A stretch of DNA of 64,000 nucleotides from Vespa crabro. Taxonomy: Eukaryota; Arthropoda; Insecta; Hymenoptera; Vespidae. Position 1 is the first letter of the stretch. The number at the start of each line of letters is the position of its first letter. The DNA lies in assembly GCF_910589235.1 (NCBI RefSeq), contig NC_060968.1, positions 1 through 64,000 of the forward strand, read 5' to 3'. A program made the translations under genes and the position numbers. The notes beneath the pieces are model-generated. The model worked only from the letters and a program-made list of their open reading frames with translations. It did not search any database and was not told the DNA's origin. Shown here one piece after another: positions 28,601-42,000 of the stretch.

Positions 28601-31585
28601 TTATCATTCTTTCATATCGTATATACGATTTTTCGCTCATATACACGTATCGTCGAAAAACGAAAACTTATATTTCGTTCAATTTCATTGATTTTATATT
28701 CTATCGATGCAGAATAAAGTATATAACAAGAAGATAACGTTTTTACTATGTTTAAATACGCGTTTTCATATGATAATTGTCGAAAAACCTAATCGACATA
28801 CGCGAATTTCGGTATATGCGAAGATAAAATCTTGACATCTTTAATAATACTTGTGCCACAGTTAGAAAAATGTTACCAATCGATTCAGAACATTGCATTG
28901 CATAAGATTAAACATCTATTTTATATTGGAATCAAAGTTTTTAACATTCTTTCATATCGTATATACGATTTATCGCTCATATACGCGTATCGTCGAAAAA
29001 CGAAAACTTGAAATCTCGTTCAATTACATTGATTTTATATTCTATCGATGCAGAATAAAGAATTTAACAAGAAGATAACGTTTTTAATATGTTTAAATAC
29101 GCGTTTTCATATGATAATTAACGAAAAACGTAATCGACATAAGCGAATTTCGGTATATGCGAAGATAAAATCGTGAAATCCTTAATAATACTTGTGCCAC
29201 AGTTAAAAAAATGTTACCAATCGATTCAGAACATTGCATTTCATAAGATCAAACATCTATTTTATATTGGAATCAAAGTTTTTAACATTCTTTCATATCG
29301 TATATACGTTTTATCGCTCATATACGCGTATCGTCGAAAAACGAAAACTTGAAATCTCGTTCAATTACATTGATTTTATATTCTATCGATACAGAATAAA
29401 GAATTTAACAAGAAGATAACGTTTTTACTATGTTTAAATACGCGTTTTCATATGATAATTAACGAAAAACGTAATCGACATAAGCGAATTTCGGTATATG
29501 CGAAGATAAAATCGTGAAATCCTTAATAATACTTGTGCCACAGTTAAAAAAATGTTACCAATCGATTCAGAACATTGCATTTCATAAGATCAAACATCTA
29601 TTTTATATTGGAATCAAAGTTTTTAACATTCTTTTATATCGTATATACGATTTTTCGCTCATATACGCGTATTGTCGAAAAACGAATACTTGAAATCTCG
29701 TTCAATTTCATTGATTTTATATTCTATTGAAGCAGAATAAAGTATATAACCAGAATATAACGTTTTTACAATGTTTAAATACGCGTTTTCATATGACAAT
29801 TTTCGAAAAACCTAATCGACATACGCGAATTTCGGTATATGCGAAGATAAAATCGTTACATCTTTAATAATACTTGTGCAACAGTTAGAAAAATGTTACC
29901 AATCGATTCAGAACATTGCATTGCATAAGATCAAACATCTATTTTATATTGGAATCAAAGTTTTTAACATTCTTTCATATCGTATATACGATTTATCGCT
30001 CATATACGCGTATCGTCGAAAAACGAAAATCTGAAATATCGTTCAATTTCATTGATTTTATATTCTATCGATGCAGAGTAATGCATATAACAAAATATAA
30101 CGTTTTTACTATGTTTTAATACGCGTTTTCATATGATAATTATCGAAAATCTTAATCGACATACGCGAATTTTGGTATATGCGAATATAAAATCGTGAAA
30201 TCTCTAATAATACTTGTGCCACAGTTAAAAAAATGTTACCAATCGATTCAGAACATTGCATTTCTTAAGATCAAACATCTATTCTACATTGGAATCAAAG
30301 TTTTTACATTTTTTCATAACGTAAATAAGATTTTTGTCTCATACACGCTTATCGTTGAAAAACGAATACATGAAATCTCGTTCAATTTCATTGATTTTGT
30401 ATTCTATCGATGCAGAATAAAGAATATAACAAGAATATAACGTTTTTACTATGTTTAAATACGCGTTTTCATATTATAATTGTCGAAAAACGTAATCGAC
30501 ATACGCGAATTTCGGTATATGCAGAGATGTAATCGTGAAATCTTTAATAATACTTGTGCCACAGTTAGAAGAATGTTACCAATCGATTCAGAACATTACA
30601 TTTCATAAGATCAAACATTTTTTTTATATTGGAATCAAAGTTTTTAACATTCTTTCATATCGTATATACGATTTTTCGCTCATATACGCGAATCGTCGAT
30701 AAACGAAAACTCGAAATCTCGTTCAATTTCATTGAGTGTATTTTCTATCGATGCAGAATAAAGAATATAACAAGAATATAACGTTTTTACTATGTTTATA
30801 TACGCGTTTTCATATGATAATTGTCGAAAAACTTGATCGACATACGCGAATTTCGGTGTTTTCTAAGATAAAATCGTGAAATCGTTAATAATACTTGTGC
30901 CACAGTTTGATAAATGTTACCAATCGATTCAGAACATTGCATTTCATAAGATCAAACATCTAATTTATATTTGAATCAAAGTTTTTAACATTCTTTGATA
31001 TCGTATATACGATTTTTCGCTCATATTCGCGTATCGTCAAAAAACGAAAACTAGATTTCTCGTTCAATTTCATTGATTTTATATTCTATCGATGCAGTAT
31101 AAATAATATAACAAGAATATAACGTTTTTACTATGTTTAAATACGCGTTTTCATATGATAATTTTCGAAAAACGTAATCGACATACGCGAATTTCGGTAT
31201 AAGCGAAGATAAAATCGTGAAATCTTTAATAATACTTGCGCCACTGTTAGAAAAATGTTACCAATCGATTCAGAACATTGCATATCATAAGATCAAACAT
31301 CTATTTATATTGGAATCAAAGTTTTTAACATTCTTTCATATCGTATATACGATTTTTCGCTCATATACGCGTATCGTCGACAAACGAAAACTTGAAATCT
31401 CGTTCAATTTCATTGATATTATTTTCTATCGATGCAGAATAAAGAATATAACAAGAATATAACGTTTTTGCTATGTTTAAATACGCGTTTTCATATGATA
31501 ATTTTCGAAAAACGTAATCGACAAACGCGAATCTCGGTATATGCGAAGATAAAATCGTGAAATATTTAATAATACTTGTGCCACT
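25645..31585. repeat. Satellite segmental duplication, copy B (5.9 kb)
   Basis: Counterpart of 19510-24430. Relative to copy A it has four extra monomers (about 26.3-27.7 kb) and one extra monomer (29234-29574, nearly identical to its left neighbour at 28893), and it lacks two monomers near 30.28 kb, where a chimeric monomer marks the junction. Net difference is about 1020 bases, three monomers, consistent with the lengths of both blocks. Confidence 0.88.
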
Positions 31586-33959
31586 GTTAGAAAAATGTTA
31601 CCAATCGATTCAGAACATTGCATTTCTTAAGATCAAACATCTATTTTATATTGGAATCAAAGTTTTTAACATTCTTTCATATCGTATATACGATTTATCG
31701 CTCATATACGCGTATCGTCGAAAAACAAAAACTTGAAATCTCGTTCAATTACATTGATTTTATATTCTATCGATGCAGAATAAAGAATTTAACAAGAAGA
31801 TAACGTTTTTACTATGTTTAAATACGCGTTTTCATATGATAATTAACGAAAAACGTAATCGACATAAGCGAATTTCGGTATATGCGAAGATAAAATCGTG
31901 AAATCCTTAATAATACTTGTGCCACAGTTAAAAAAATGTTACCAATCGATTCAGAACATTGCATTTCATAAGATCAAACATCTATTTTATATTGGAATCA
32001 AAGTTTTTAACATTCTTTCATATCGTATATACGATTTTTCGCTCATATACGCGTATTGTCGAAAAACGAATACTTGAAATCTCGTTCAATTTCATTGATT
32101 TTATATTCTATTGAAGCAGAATAAAGTATATAACCAGAATATAACGTTTTTACAATGTTTAAATACGCGTTTTCATATGACAATTTTCGAAAAACCTAAT
32201 CGACATACGCGAATTTCGGTATATGCGAAGATAAAATCGTGACATCTTTAATAATACTTGTGCAACAGTTAGAAAAATGTTACCAATCGATTCAGAACAT
32301 TGCATTGCATAAGATCAAACATCTATTTTATATTGGAATCAATGTTTTTAACATTCTTGCATATCGTATATACGATTCTTCGCTCATATACGCGTATCGT
32401 CGAAAAACGAAAACTTGAAATCTCGTTCAATTTCATTGATTTTATATTCCATCGATGCAGAATAAAGAATATAACAAGAATATAACGTTTTTACTATGTT
32501 TGAATACGCGTTTTCATATGACTATTGTCGAAAAACTTAATCGACATACGCGAATTTCGGTATATGCGAAGATTAAATCGTGAAATCTTTAATAATACTT
32601 GTGCCACAGTTAGAAAAATGTTACCAATCGATTCAAAAAGTTGCATTTCTAAAGATCAAACACCTATTTTATATTGGATTCAAAGTTTTTAACATTCTTT
32701 CATAACGTATATACGATTTTTCGCTCATATACGCGTATCGTCGAAAAACGAAAACATGAAATCTCGTTCAATTTCATTGATTTTATATTCTATCGATGCA
32801 GAATAAAGAATATAACAAGAATATAACGTTTTTACTATGTTTGAATACGCGTTTTCATATGATAATTGTCGAAAAACTTAATCGACATACGCGAATTTCG
32901 GTATATGCGAAGATAAAATCGTGAAATATTTAATAATACTTGTTCCACAGTTAGAAAAATTTTACCAATCGATTCAGAATATTGCATTTAAAAAGATCAA
33001 ACATCTATTTTATATTGGAATCAAAGGTTTTAACATTCTTTCTTATCGTATATACGATTTTTCGCTCATATACCCGTATCGTCGAAAAACGAAAATCTGA
33101 AATCTCGTTCAATTTCATTAATTTTATATTCTATCGATGCAGAATAAAGCATATAACAAGAATATAACGTTTTTACTATGTTTAAATACGCGTTTTCATA
33201 TGACAATTTTCGAAAAACGTAATCGACATACGCGAATTTCGGTATATGCGAAGACCAAATCGTGAAATCTTTAATAATACTTGTGCCAGAGTTAGAGAAA
33301 TGTTACCAATCGATTCAAAACATTGCATTTCATAAGACCAAACATCTATTTTATATTGGAATCAAAGTTTTTAACATTCTTTCATATCATATATACAATT
33401 TTTCGCTCATATACGCGTATCGTCGAAAAACGAAAACTTGAAATCTCGTTCAATTTCATTGATATTATATTCTATCGATGAAGAATAAAGAATATAACAA
33501 GAAGATAACGTTTTTACAATGTTTAAATACGCGCTTTCATATTATAATTGTCGAAAAACGTAATCGACATACGCGAATTTCGGTATATGCGAAGATAAAA
33601 TCGTGAAATCTTTAATAATACTTGTGCCACAGTTAGAAAAATGTTACCAATCGATTCAGAACATTGCATTGCATAAGATCAAACATCTATTTGATATTGG
33701 AATCAAAGTTTTTAACATTCTTGCATATCGTATATACGATTCTTCGCTCATATACGCGTATCGTCGAAAAACGAAAACTTGAAATCTCGTTCAATTTCAT
33801 TGATTTTATATTCTATCGATGCAGATTAAAGAATATAACAAGAATATAACGTTTTTACTATGTTTAAATACGCGTTTTCATATGATAAATATCGAAAAAC
33901 GTAATCGACATACGCGAATTTCGGTATATGCGAAGATAAAATCGTGAAATCTTTAATAA
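31586..33959. repeat. Satellite block to the right of copy B
   Basis: Seven monomers of mixed type. The unit at 31618 resembles the GAATTTAACAAGAAG type of 28893/29234, and the 31.96-32.3 kb units resemble 29577-29915. Others at 32640-33660 carry private changes such as ATTCAAAAAGTTGC and ATTTAAAAAGATC. It looks like a partial re-duplication followed by single monomers. Confidence 0.65.
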
Positions 33960-36900
33960 TACTTGTGCCACAGTTACAAAAATGTTACCAATCGATTCAG
34001 AACGTTGCATTTCATAAGAACAAACACCTATTTATATTGGAATCAAAGTTTTTAACATGCTTTCATATCGTATATACGATTTTTCGATCATATACGCGTA
34101 TCGTCGAATAACGAAAACTTGAAATCTCGTTCAATTTCATTGAATTTATATTCTATCGATGCAGAATAAAGTATATAACAAGAATATAACGTTGTTACTA
34201 TGTTTAAATACGCGTTTTCATATGATAATTTTCGAAAAACGTAATCGACATACGCGAATTTCGGTATATGCGAAGATAAAATCATGGAATCTTTAATAAT
34301 ACTTGTGCCACTGTTAGAAAAATGTTACCCATCGATTCAGAACATTGCATTTCATAAGATCAAACATCTATTTTATATTGGAATCAAAGTTTTTGACATT
34401 CTTTCATATCGTATATACGATTTTTCGCTCATATACGCGTATCGTCGAAAAACGAAAACTTGAAATCTCGTCGAATTTCATTGATTTTATATTCTATCGA
34501 TGCGGAATAAAGAATATAACAAGAATATAACGTTTTTACTATTTTTAAATACGCGTTTTCATATGATAATTGTCGTAAAACCTAATCGACATACGCGAAT
34601 TTCGCTATATGCGAAGATGAAATCGTGAAATCTATAATAATACTTGTGCCACGGTTAGAAAAATGTTACCAATCGATTCAGAACATTACATTTCATAAGA
34701 TCAAACATCTATTTTATTTTGGAATCATAGTTTTTAACATTCTCTCATATCGTATATACGATTTTTCGCTCATATACGCGTATCGTCGAAAAACGAAAAC
34801 TTGAAATCTCGTTCAATTTCATTGATTTTATATTCTATCGATGCAGAATAAAGAATATAACTAGAATATAACGTTTTTACAATGTTTAAATACGCGTTTT
34901 CATATGATAATTATCGAAAAAAGTAATCGACATACGCGAATTTCGGTATATGCGAAGATAAAATCGTGAAATCTTTAATAATACTTGTGCCACAGTTAGA
35001 AAAATGTTACCAATCGATTCAGAACGTTGCATTTCATAAGAACAAACACCTATTTATATTGGAATCAAAGTTTTTAACATTCTTTCATATCGTATTTTCG
35101 ATTTTTCGATCATATACGCGTATCGTCGAAAAACGAAAAGTTGAATTCTCGTTCAATTTCATTGATTTTATATTTTATCGATGCAGAATAAAGAATATAA
35201 CATGAATATAACGTTTTTACTACGTTTAAATAAGCATTTTCATATGATAATTGTCGAGAAACGTAATCGACATACGCGAATTTCGGTATTTGCGAAGATA
35301 AAATCGTGAAATCTTTAATAATACATGTGCCACAGTTTGAAAAGTGTTACCGATCGATTCAGAACATTGCAATTCATAAGATCAAACATCTATTTTAAAT
35401 TGGAATCATAGTTTTAACATTCTTTCATATCGTATATACGATATTTCGCTCATATACGCGTATCGTCGTAAAACGAAAAGAAGTCATCTCGTTCAATTTC
35501 ATTGATTTTATATTCCATCGATGCAGAATAAAGAATATAACAAGAATATAACGATTTTATCATGTTTAAATACGCGTTTTCATATGATAATTGTCGAAAA
35601 ACCTAATCGAAGTATGAGAATTTCGGTATATGCGAAGATAAAATCGTGAAATCTTTAATAATACTTGTGCCACAGTTACAAAAATGTTACCAATCGATTC
35701 AGAACGTTGCATTTCATAAGAACAAACACCTATTTATATTGGAATCAAAGTGTTTAACATGCTTTCATATCGTATATACGATTTGTCGATCATATACGCG
35801 TATCGTCGAATAACGAAAACTTGAAATCTCGTTCAATTTCATTGAATTTATATTCTATCGATGCAGAATAAAGTATATAACAAGAATATAACGTTGTTAC
35901 TATGTTTAAATACGCGTTTTCATATGATAATTTTCGAAAAACGTAATCGACATACGCGAATTTCGGTATATGCGAAGATAAAATCATGGAATCTTTAATA
36001 ATACTTGTGCCACTGTTAGAAAAATGTTACCCATCGATTCAGAACATTGCATTTCATAAGATCAAACATCTATTTTATATTGGAATCAAAGTTTTTGACA
36101 TTCTTTCATATCGTATATACGATTTTTCGCTCATATACGCGTATCGTCGAAAAACGAAAACTTGAAATCTCGTTCAATTTCATTGATTTTATATTCTATC
36201 GATGCAGAATAAAGAATATTACTAGAATATAACGTTTTTACTATGTTTAAATACGCGTTTTCATATGATAATTGTCGAAAAAAGTAATAGACATACGCGA
36301 ATTTCGGTATATGCGAAGATAAAATCGTGAAATCTTTAATAATACATGTGCCACATTTAGAAAAATGTTACCCATCGATTCAGAACATTGCATTTCATAA
36401 GATCAAACATCTATTTTATATTGGAATCGAAGTTTTTAAAATTCTTTCATATCGTTATACGATTTTTCGCTCATATACGCGTATCGTCGCATAACGAAAA
36501 CTTGAAATCTCGTTCAATTTCATTGATTTTATATTCTATCGATGCGGAATAAAGAATATAACAAGAATATAACGTTTTTACTATTTTTAAATTCGCGTTT
36601 TCATATGATAATTGTCGTAAAACGTAATCGACATACGCGAATTTCGCTATATGCGAAGATGAAATCGTGAAATCATTAATAATACTTGTGCCACGGTTAG
36701 AAAAATGTTACCAATCGATTCAGAACATTGCATTTCATAAGATCAAACATCTATTTTATTTTGGAATCATAGTTTTTAACATTCTCTCATATCGTATATA
36801 CGATTTTTCGCTCATATACGCGTATCGTCGAAAAACGAAAATTTGAAATCTCGTTCAATTTCATTGATTTTATATTCTATCGATGCAGAATAAAGAATAT

Positions 36901-39060
36901 AACAAGAATATAACGTTTTTACTATGTTTAAATACGCGTTTTCATATGATAATTGTCGAAAAAAGTAATCGACATACGCGAATTTCGGTATATGCGAAGA
37001 TAAAATCGTGAAATCTTTAATAATACTTGTGTCACAGTTACAGAAATGTTACCAATCGATTTAGAACGTTGCATTTTATAAGAACAAACAATTATTTATA
37101 TTGGAATCAAAGTTTTTAACATTCTTTCATATCGTACATACGATTTTTCGATCATATACGCGTATCGTCGAAAAACGAAAACTTGAAATCTCGTTCAATT
37201 TCATTGAATTTATATTCTATCGATGCAGAATAAAGTATATAACAAGAATATAACGTTGTTACTATGTTTAAATACGCGTTTTCATATGATAATTGTCGAA
37301 AAACGTAATCGACATACGCGAATTTCGGTATATGCGAAGATAAAATCATGGAATCTTTAATAATACTTGTGCCAGTGTTAGAAAAATGTTACCCATCGAT
37401 TCAGAACATTGCATTTCATAAGATCAAACTTCTATTTTATATTGGAATCAAAGTTTTTAACATTCTTTCATATCGTATATACGATTTTTCGCTCATATAC
37501 GCGTATCGTCGAAAAGCGAAAACTTGAAATCTCGTTCAATTTCATTGATTTTATATTCTATCGATGCAGAATAAAGAATATAACAAGAATATAACGTTTT
37601 TACTATGTTTAAATACGCGTTTTCATATGATAATTGTCGAAAAAATTAATAGACATACGCGAATTTCGGTATATGCGAAGATAAAATCGTGAAATCTTTA
37701 ATAATACATGTGCCACATTTAGAAAAATGTTACCCATCGATTCAGAAAATTGCATTTCATAAGATCAAACATCTATTTTATATTGGAATCGAAGATTTTA
37801 ACATTCTTTCATATCGTTATACGATTTTTCGCTCATATACGCGTATCGTCGCATAACGAAAACTTGAAATCTCGTTTAATATCATTGATTTTATATTCTA
37901 TCGATGCGGAATAAAGAATATAACAAGAATATAACGATTTTACTATTTTTAAATACGCGTTTTCATATGATAATTGTCGTAAAACCTAATCGACATACGC
38001 GAATTTCGCTATATGCGAAGATGAAATCGTGAAATCTATAATAATACTTGTGCCACGGTTAGAAAAATGTTACCAATCGATTCAGAACATTACATTTCAT
38101 AAGATCAAACATCTATTTTATTTTGGAATCATAGTTTTTAACATTCTCTCATATCGTATATACGATTTTTCGCTCATATACGCGTATCGTCGAAAAACGA
38201 AAACTTGAAATCTCGTTCAATTTCATTGATTTTATATTCTATCGATGCAGAATAAAGAATATAACTAGAATATAACGTTTTTACAATGTTTAAATACGCG
38301 TTTTCATATGATAATTGTCGAAAAAAGTAATCGACATACGCGAATTTCGGTATATGCGAAGATAAAATCGTGAAATCTTTAATAATACTTGTGCCACAGT
38401 TAGAAAAATGTTACCAATCGATTCAGAACGTTGCATTTCATAAGAACAAACACCTATTTATATTGGAATCAAAGTTTTTAACATTCTTTCATATCGTATT
38501 TTCGATTTTTCGATCATATACGCGTATCGTCGAAAAACGAAAAGTTGAATTCTCGTTCAATTTCATTGATTTTATATTTTATCGATGCAGAATAAAGAAT
38601 ATAACATGAATATAACGTTTTTACTACGTTTAAATAAGCATTTTCATATGATAATTGTCGAGAAACGTAATCGACATACGCGAATTTCGGTATTTGCGAA
38701 GATAAAATCGTGAAATCTTTAATAATACATGTGCCACAGTTTGAAAAGTGTTACCGATCGATTCAGAACATTGCAATTCATAAGATCAAACATCTATTTT
38801 AAATTGGAATCATAGTTTTAACATTCTTTCATATCGTATATACGATATTTCGCTCATATACGCGTATCGTCGTAAAACGAAAAGAAGTCATCTCGTTCAA
38901 TTTCATTGATTTTATATTCCATCGATGCAGAATAAAGAATATAACAAGAATATAACGATTTTATCATGTTTAAATACGCGTTTTCATATGATAATTGTCG
39001 AAAAACCTAATCGAAGTATGAGAATTTCGGTATATGCGAAGCTAAAATCGTGAAATCTTT
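33960..39060. repeat. Three related satellite modules of 5, 4 and 6 monomers
   Basis: Module X (33960-35660), Y (35661-37020) and Z (37021-39060) share ordered monomer types. Type a carries AACGTTGCATTTCATAAG and a short TATTTATATTGG. Type b is near consensus. Type c carries ATCGTTATACG and GATGCGGAATAAAG. Type d carries TTTATTTTGGAATC. Types e and f follow in X and Z only. Z holds a-b-c-d-e-f, Y holds a-b-c-d, and X holds a, a b/c fusion, then d-e-f. Offsets are 1702 (X to Y), 1362 (Y to Z) and 3404 for e-f from X to Z. Confidence 0.82.
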
Positions 39061-42000
39061 AATAATACTTGTGCCACAGTTTGAAAATTGTTACCAATCG
39101 ATTCAGAACATTGCATTTCATAAGATCAAACATCTATTTTATATTGCAATCAATGTTTTTAACAATGTTTCATACCGTATATACGATTTTTGCTCATGTA
39201 CGCGTATCGTCGAAAAACGAAAAGATTAAATCTTGTTCAATATCATTGATTTTATATTCTATCGATGCAGAATAAAGATTAAAGCAAGAAGATAACGTTT
39301 TTACTATGTTTAACTACGCTTTTTCATATGATAATTGTCGAAAAACATAATCGACATACGCGAATTTCGGTATATGCGAAGATTAAATCGTGAAATCTTA
39401 AATAATACTTATGCCACAGTTTGATACATCTTACCTATCTATTCACAACATTGCATTTTATAAGATTAAACATCTATTTGTATTGTAATCAAAGTTTTTA
39501 ACATTTTTTCACATCGTATTTACAATTTTTCGCTCATATAAACGTATTTTCAAAAAACGAAAAGTTGAAATCTCGTCCAATTTCGTTAATTTTATATTCT
39601 ATCGATGCGGAATAAAGAATATAACATTTTTACTATTTTTGTATTCGCGTTTTCATCTGATAATTGTCGAGAAACGTAATCGACATACGCGAATTTCGGT
39701 ATATGCGAAGACGAAATAGTGAAATATTTAATAATACTTGTGCCACAGTATGAAAAATGTTACCAATCGACTCAGAACAATGTATTTCATGAGATCAAAC
39801 AACTATTTTACATTGGAATCATAGTTTTTAACATTGTTTCATATCGTATATACGATTTTTCGATCATATATGCGTATCATCTAAAAACGAAGAGATGAAA
39901 TCTCGTTCAATTTCATTGATTTTATATTCTATCGATACAGAATAAAGAATATAACAAGAATATAACGTTTTTACAATGTTTAAATACACGTTTTCATATT
40001 GTATTTGTCGAATAACGTAATCGACATACGCTAATATCGGTATATGCGAAGATAAGATCGTGAAATCTTTAATAATACATGTGCCACAGTTTGGAAAATG
40101 TTACCAATCGATTCAGAACATTGCATTTCATAAGATCAAACATCTATTTTATTTTGGAAACAAAGTTTTTGACATTGTTTCATATCGTATATACGATTTT
40201 TCGCTCATATACGCGTACCGTCGAAAAACGAAAAGTTGAAATCTTGTTCAATTTCATTGATTTTATTTTCTAACGATGCAGAATAAAGAATACAACAAGA
40301 ATATAACGTTTTTACTTTTTTTAATTACGCGTTTTCATATAATAATTGTCGAAAAACGTAATCGACGTACGCGTATTTCGGTATATGCGAAGATAAAATC
40401 GTGAAATCTTTAATAATACTTGTGTCACAGTTAGAAAAATGTTACCAATCGATTAAGAACATTGCATTTCATAAGATCAAACGTCTATTTAAATTTGAAT
40501 CAAAGTTTTTAACATTCATTCATATCCTATATACGATTTGTTGCTCATATACGCGTATCGTCGAAAAAGAAAAAGTTGAAATCTCGTTCATTATCATTGT
40601 TTTTATATTCTATCGATGCAGAATAAAGAATATAACAAGAATATAACGTTATCATGTTTAAATACGCGTTTTCATATGATAATTGTCGAAAAACGTAATC
40701 GAAGTATGCGAATTTCGGTATATGCGAAGATAAAATCGTGAAATCTTTAATAATACTTGTGCCACAGTTTGAAAATTGTTACCAATCGATTCAGAACATT
40801 GCATTTCATAAGCTCAAACGTCTAGTTTATATTGGAATCAAAGTTTTTAACATTCAATCATATCTTATATACGATTTTTCGCTCATATACGCGTATCGTC
40901 GAAAAACGAAAAGATTAAATCTTGTTCAATATCATTGATTTTATATTCTATCGATGCAGAATAAAGAATATTACAAGAGTATAACGTCTTTACTATGTTT
41001 AACTACGCGTTTTCATATGATAATTGTTGAAAAACGTAATCGACATACGCGAATTTCGGTATATGCGAAGATTAAATCGTGAAATTTTTAATAATACTTT
41101 AGCCACAGTTTCAAAGATGTTACCCATCGATTCAGAACATTGCATTTCATAAGATTAAACATCTATTTGTATTGGAATCAAAGTTTTTAACATTTTTTCA
41201 TATCGTATTTACAATTTTTCGCTCATATAAACGTATTTTCGAAAAACGAAAAGTTGAAATCTCGTTCAATTTCGTTATTTTTATATTCTATCGATGCGGA
41301 ATAAAGAATATAAAATTTTTACTATTTTTAAATTCGCGTTTTTATCTGATAATTGTAGAAAAACCTAATCGACATACGCTAATTTCGGAATATGCAGAAA
41401 TTAAATCTTGACATCTTTAATAATACTAGTGCCACAGTTTGAAAAATGTTACCAATCGATTCAGAACATTGCATTTCATAAGATCAAACATCTATTTTAT
41501 ATTGGAAACAAAGTTTTTAACAATGTTTCATATAGTATATACGATTTTTCGCTCAAATACGCATATCATTGAAAAACGAAACGTTCAAATCTCGTTCAGT
41601 TTCATTGATTTGACATTTCGTAGATACTGAATAAAGAATATAACAAGAATATAACGTTTTTGCTATGTTTAAATACGCGCTTTCGTAAGATAATTGTCGA
41701 AATACGTAATCGACATGCGCGAAATTCGGTATATGCGAAGAAAAAATTGTGAAATCTTTAATAATACTCGTGCCACAGTTTGATAAATGTTTCCAATCGA
41801 TTCAGAATATTTCATTTCATAAGGACAAACATTTATTTTATATTGGAATCAAAGTATTTAATGTCGTTTCATATAGTATACACGATTTTTCGATCATATA
41901 GGCGTATTGTCGAAAAACGAAAAGTTGAAATCTCGTTCAATTTCATTGATTTAATATTCTATCGATGCAGAATAAAGATTAAAGCAAGAAGATAACATTT

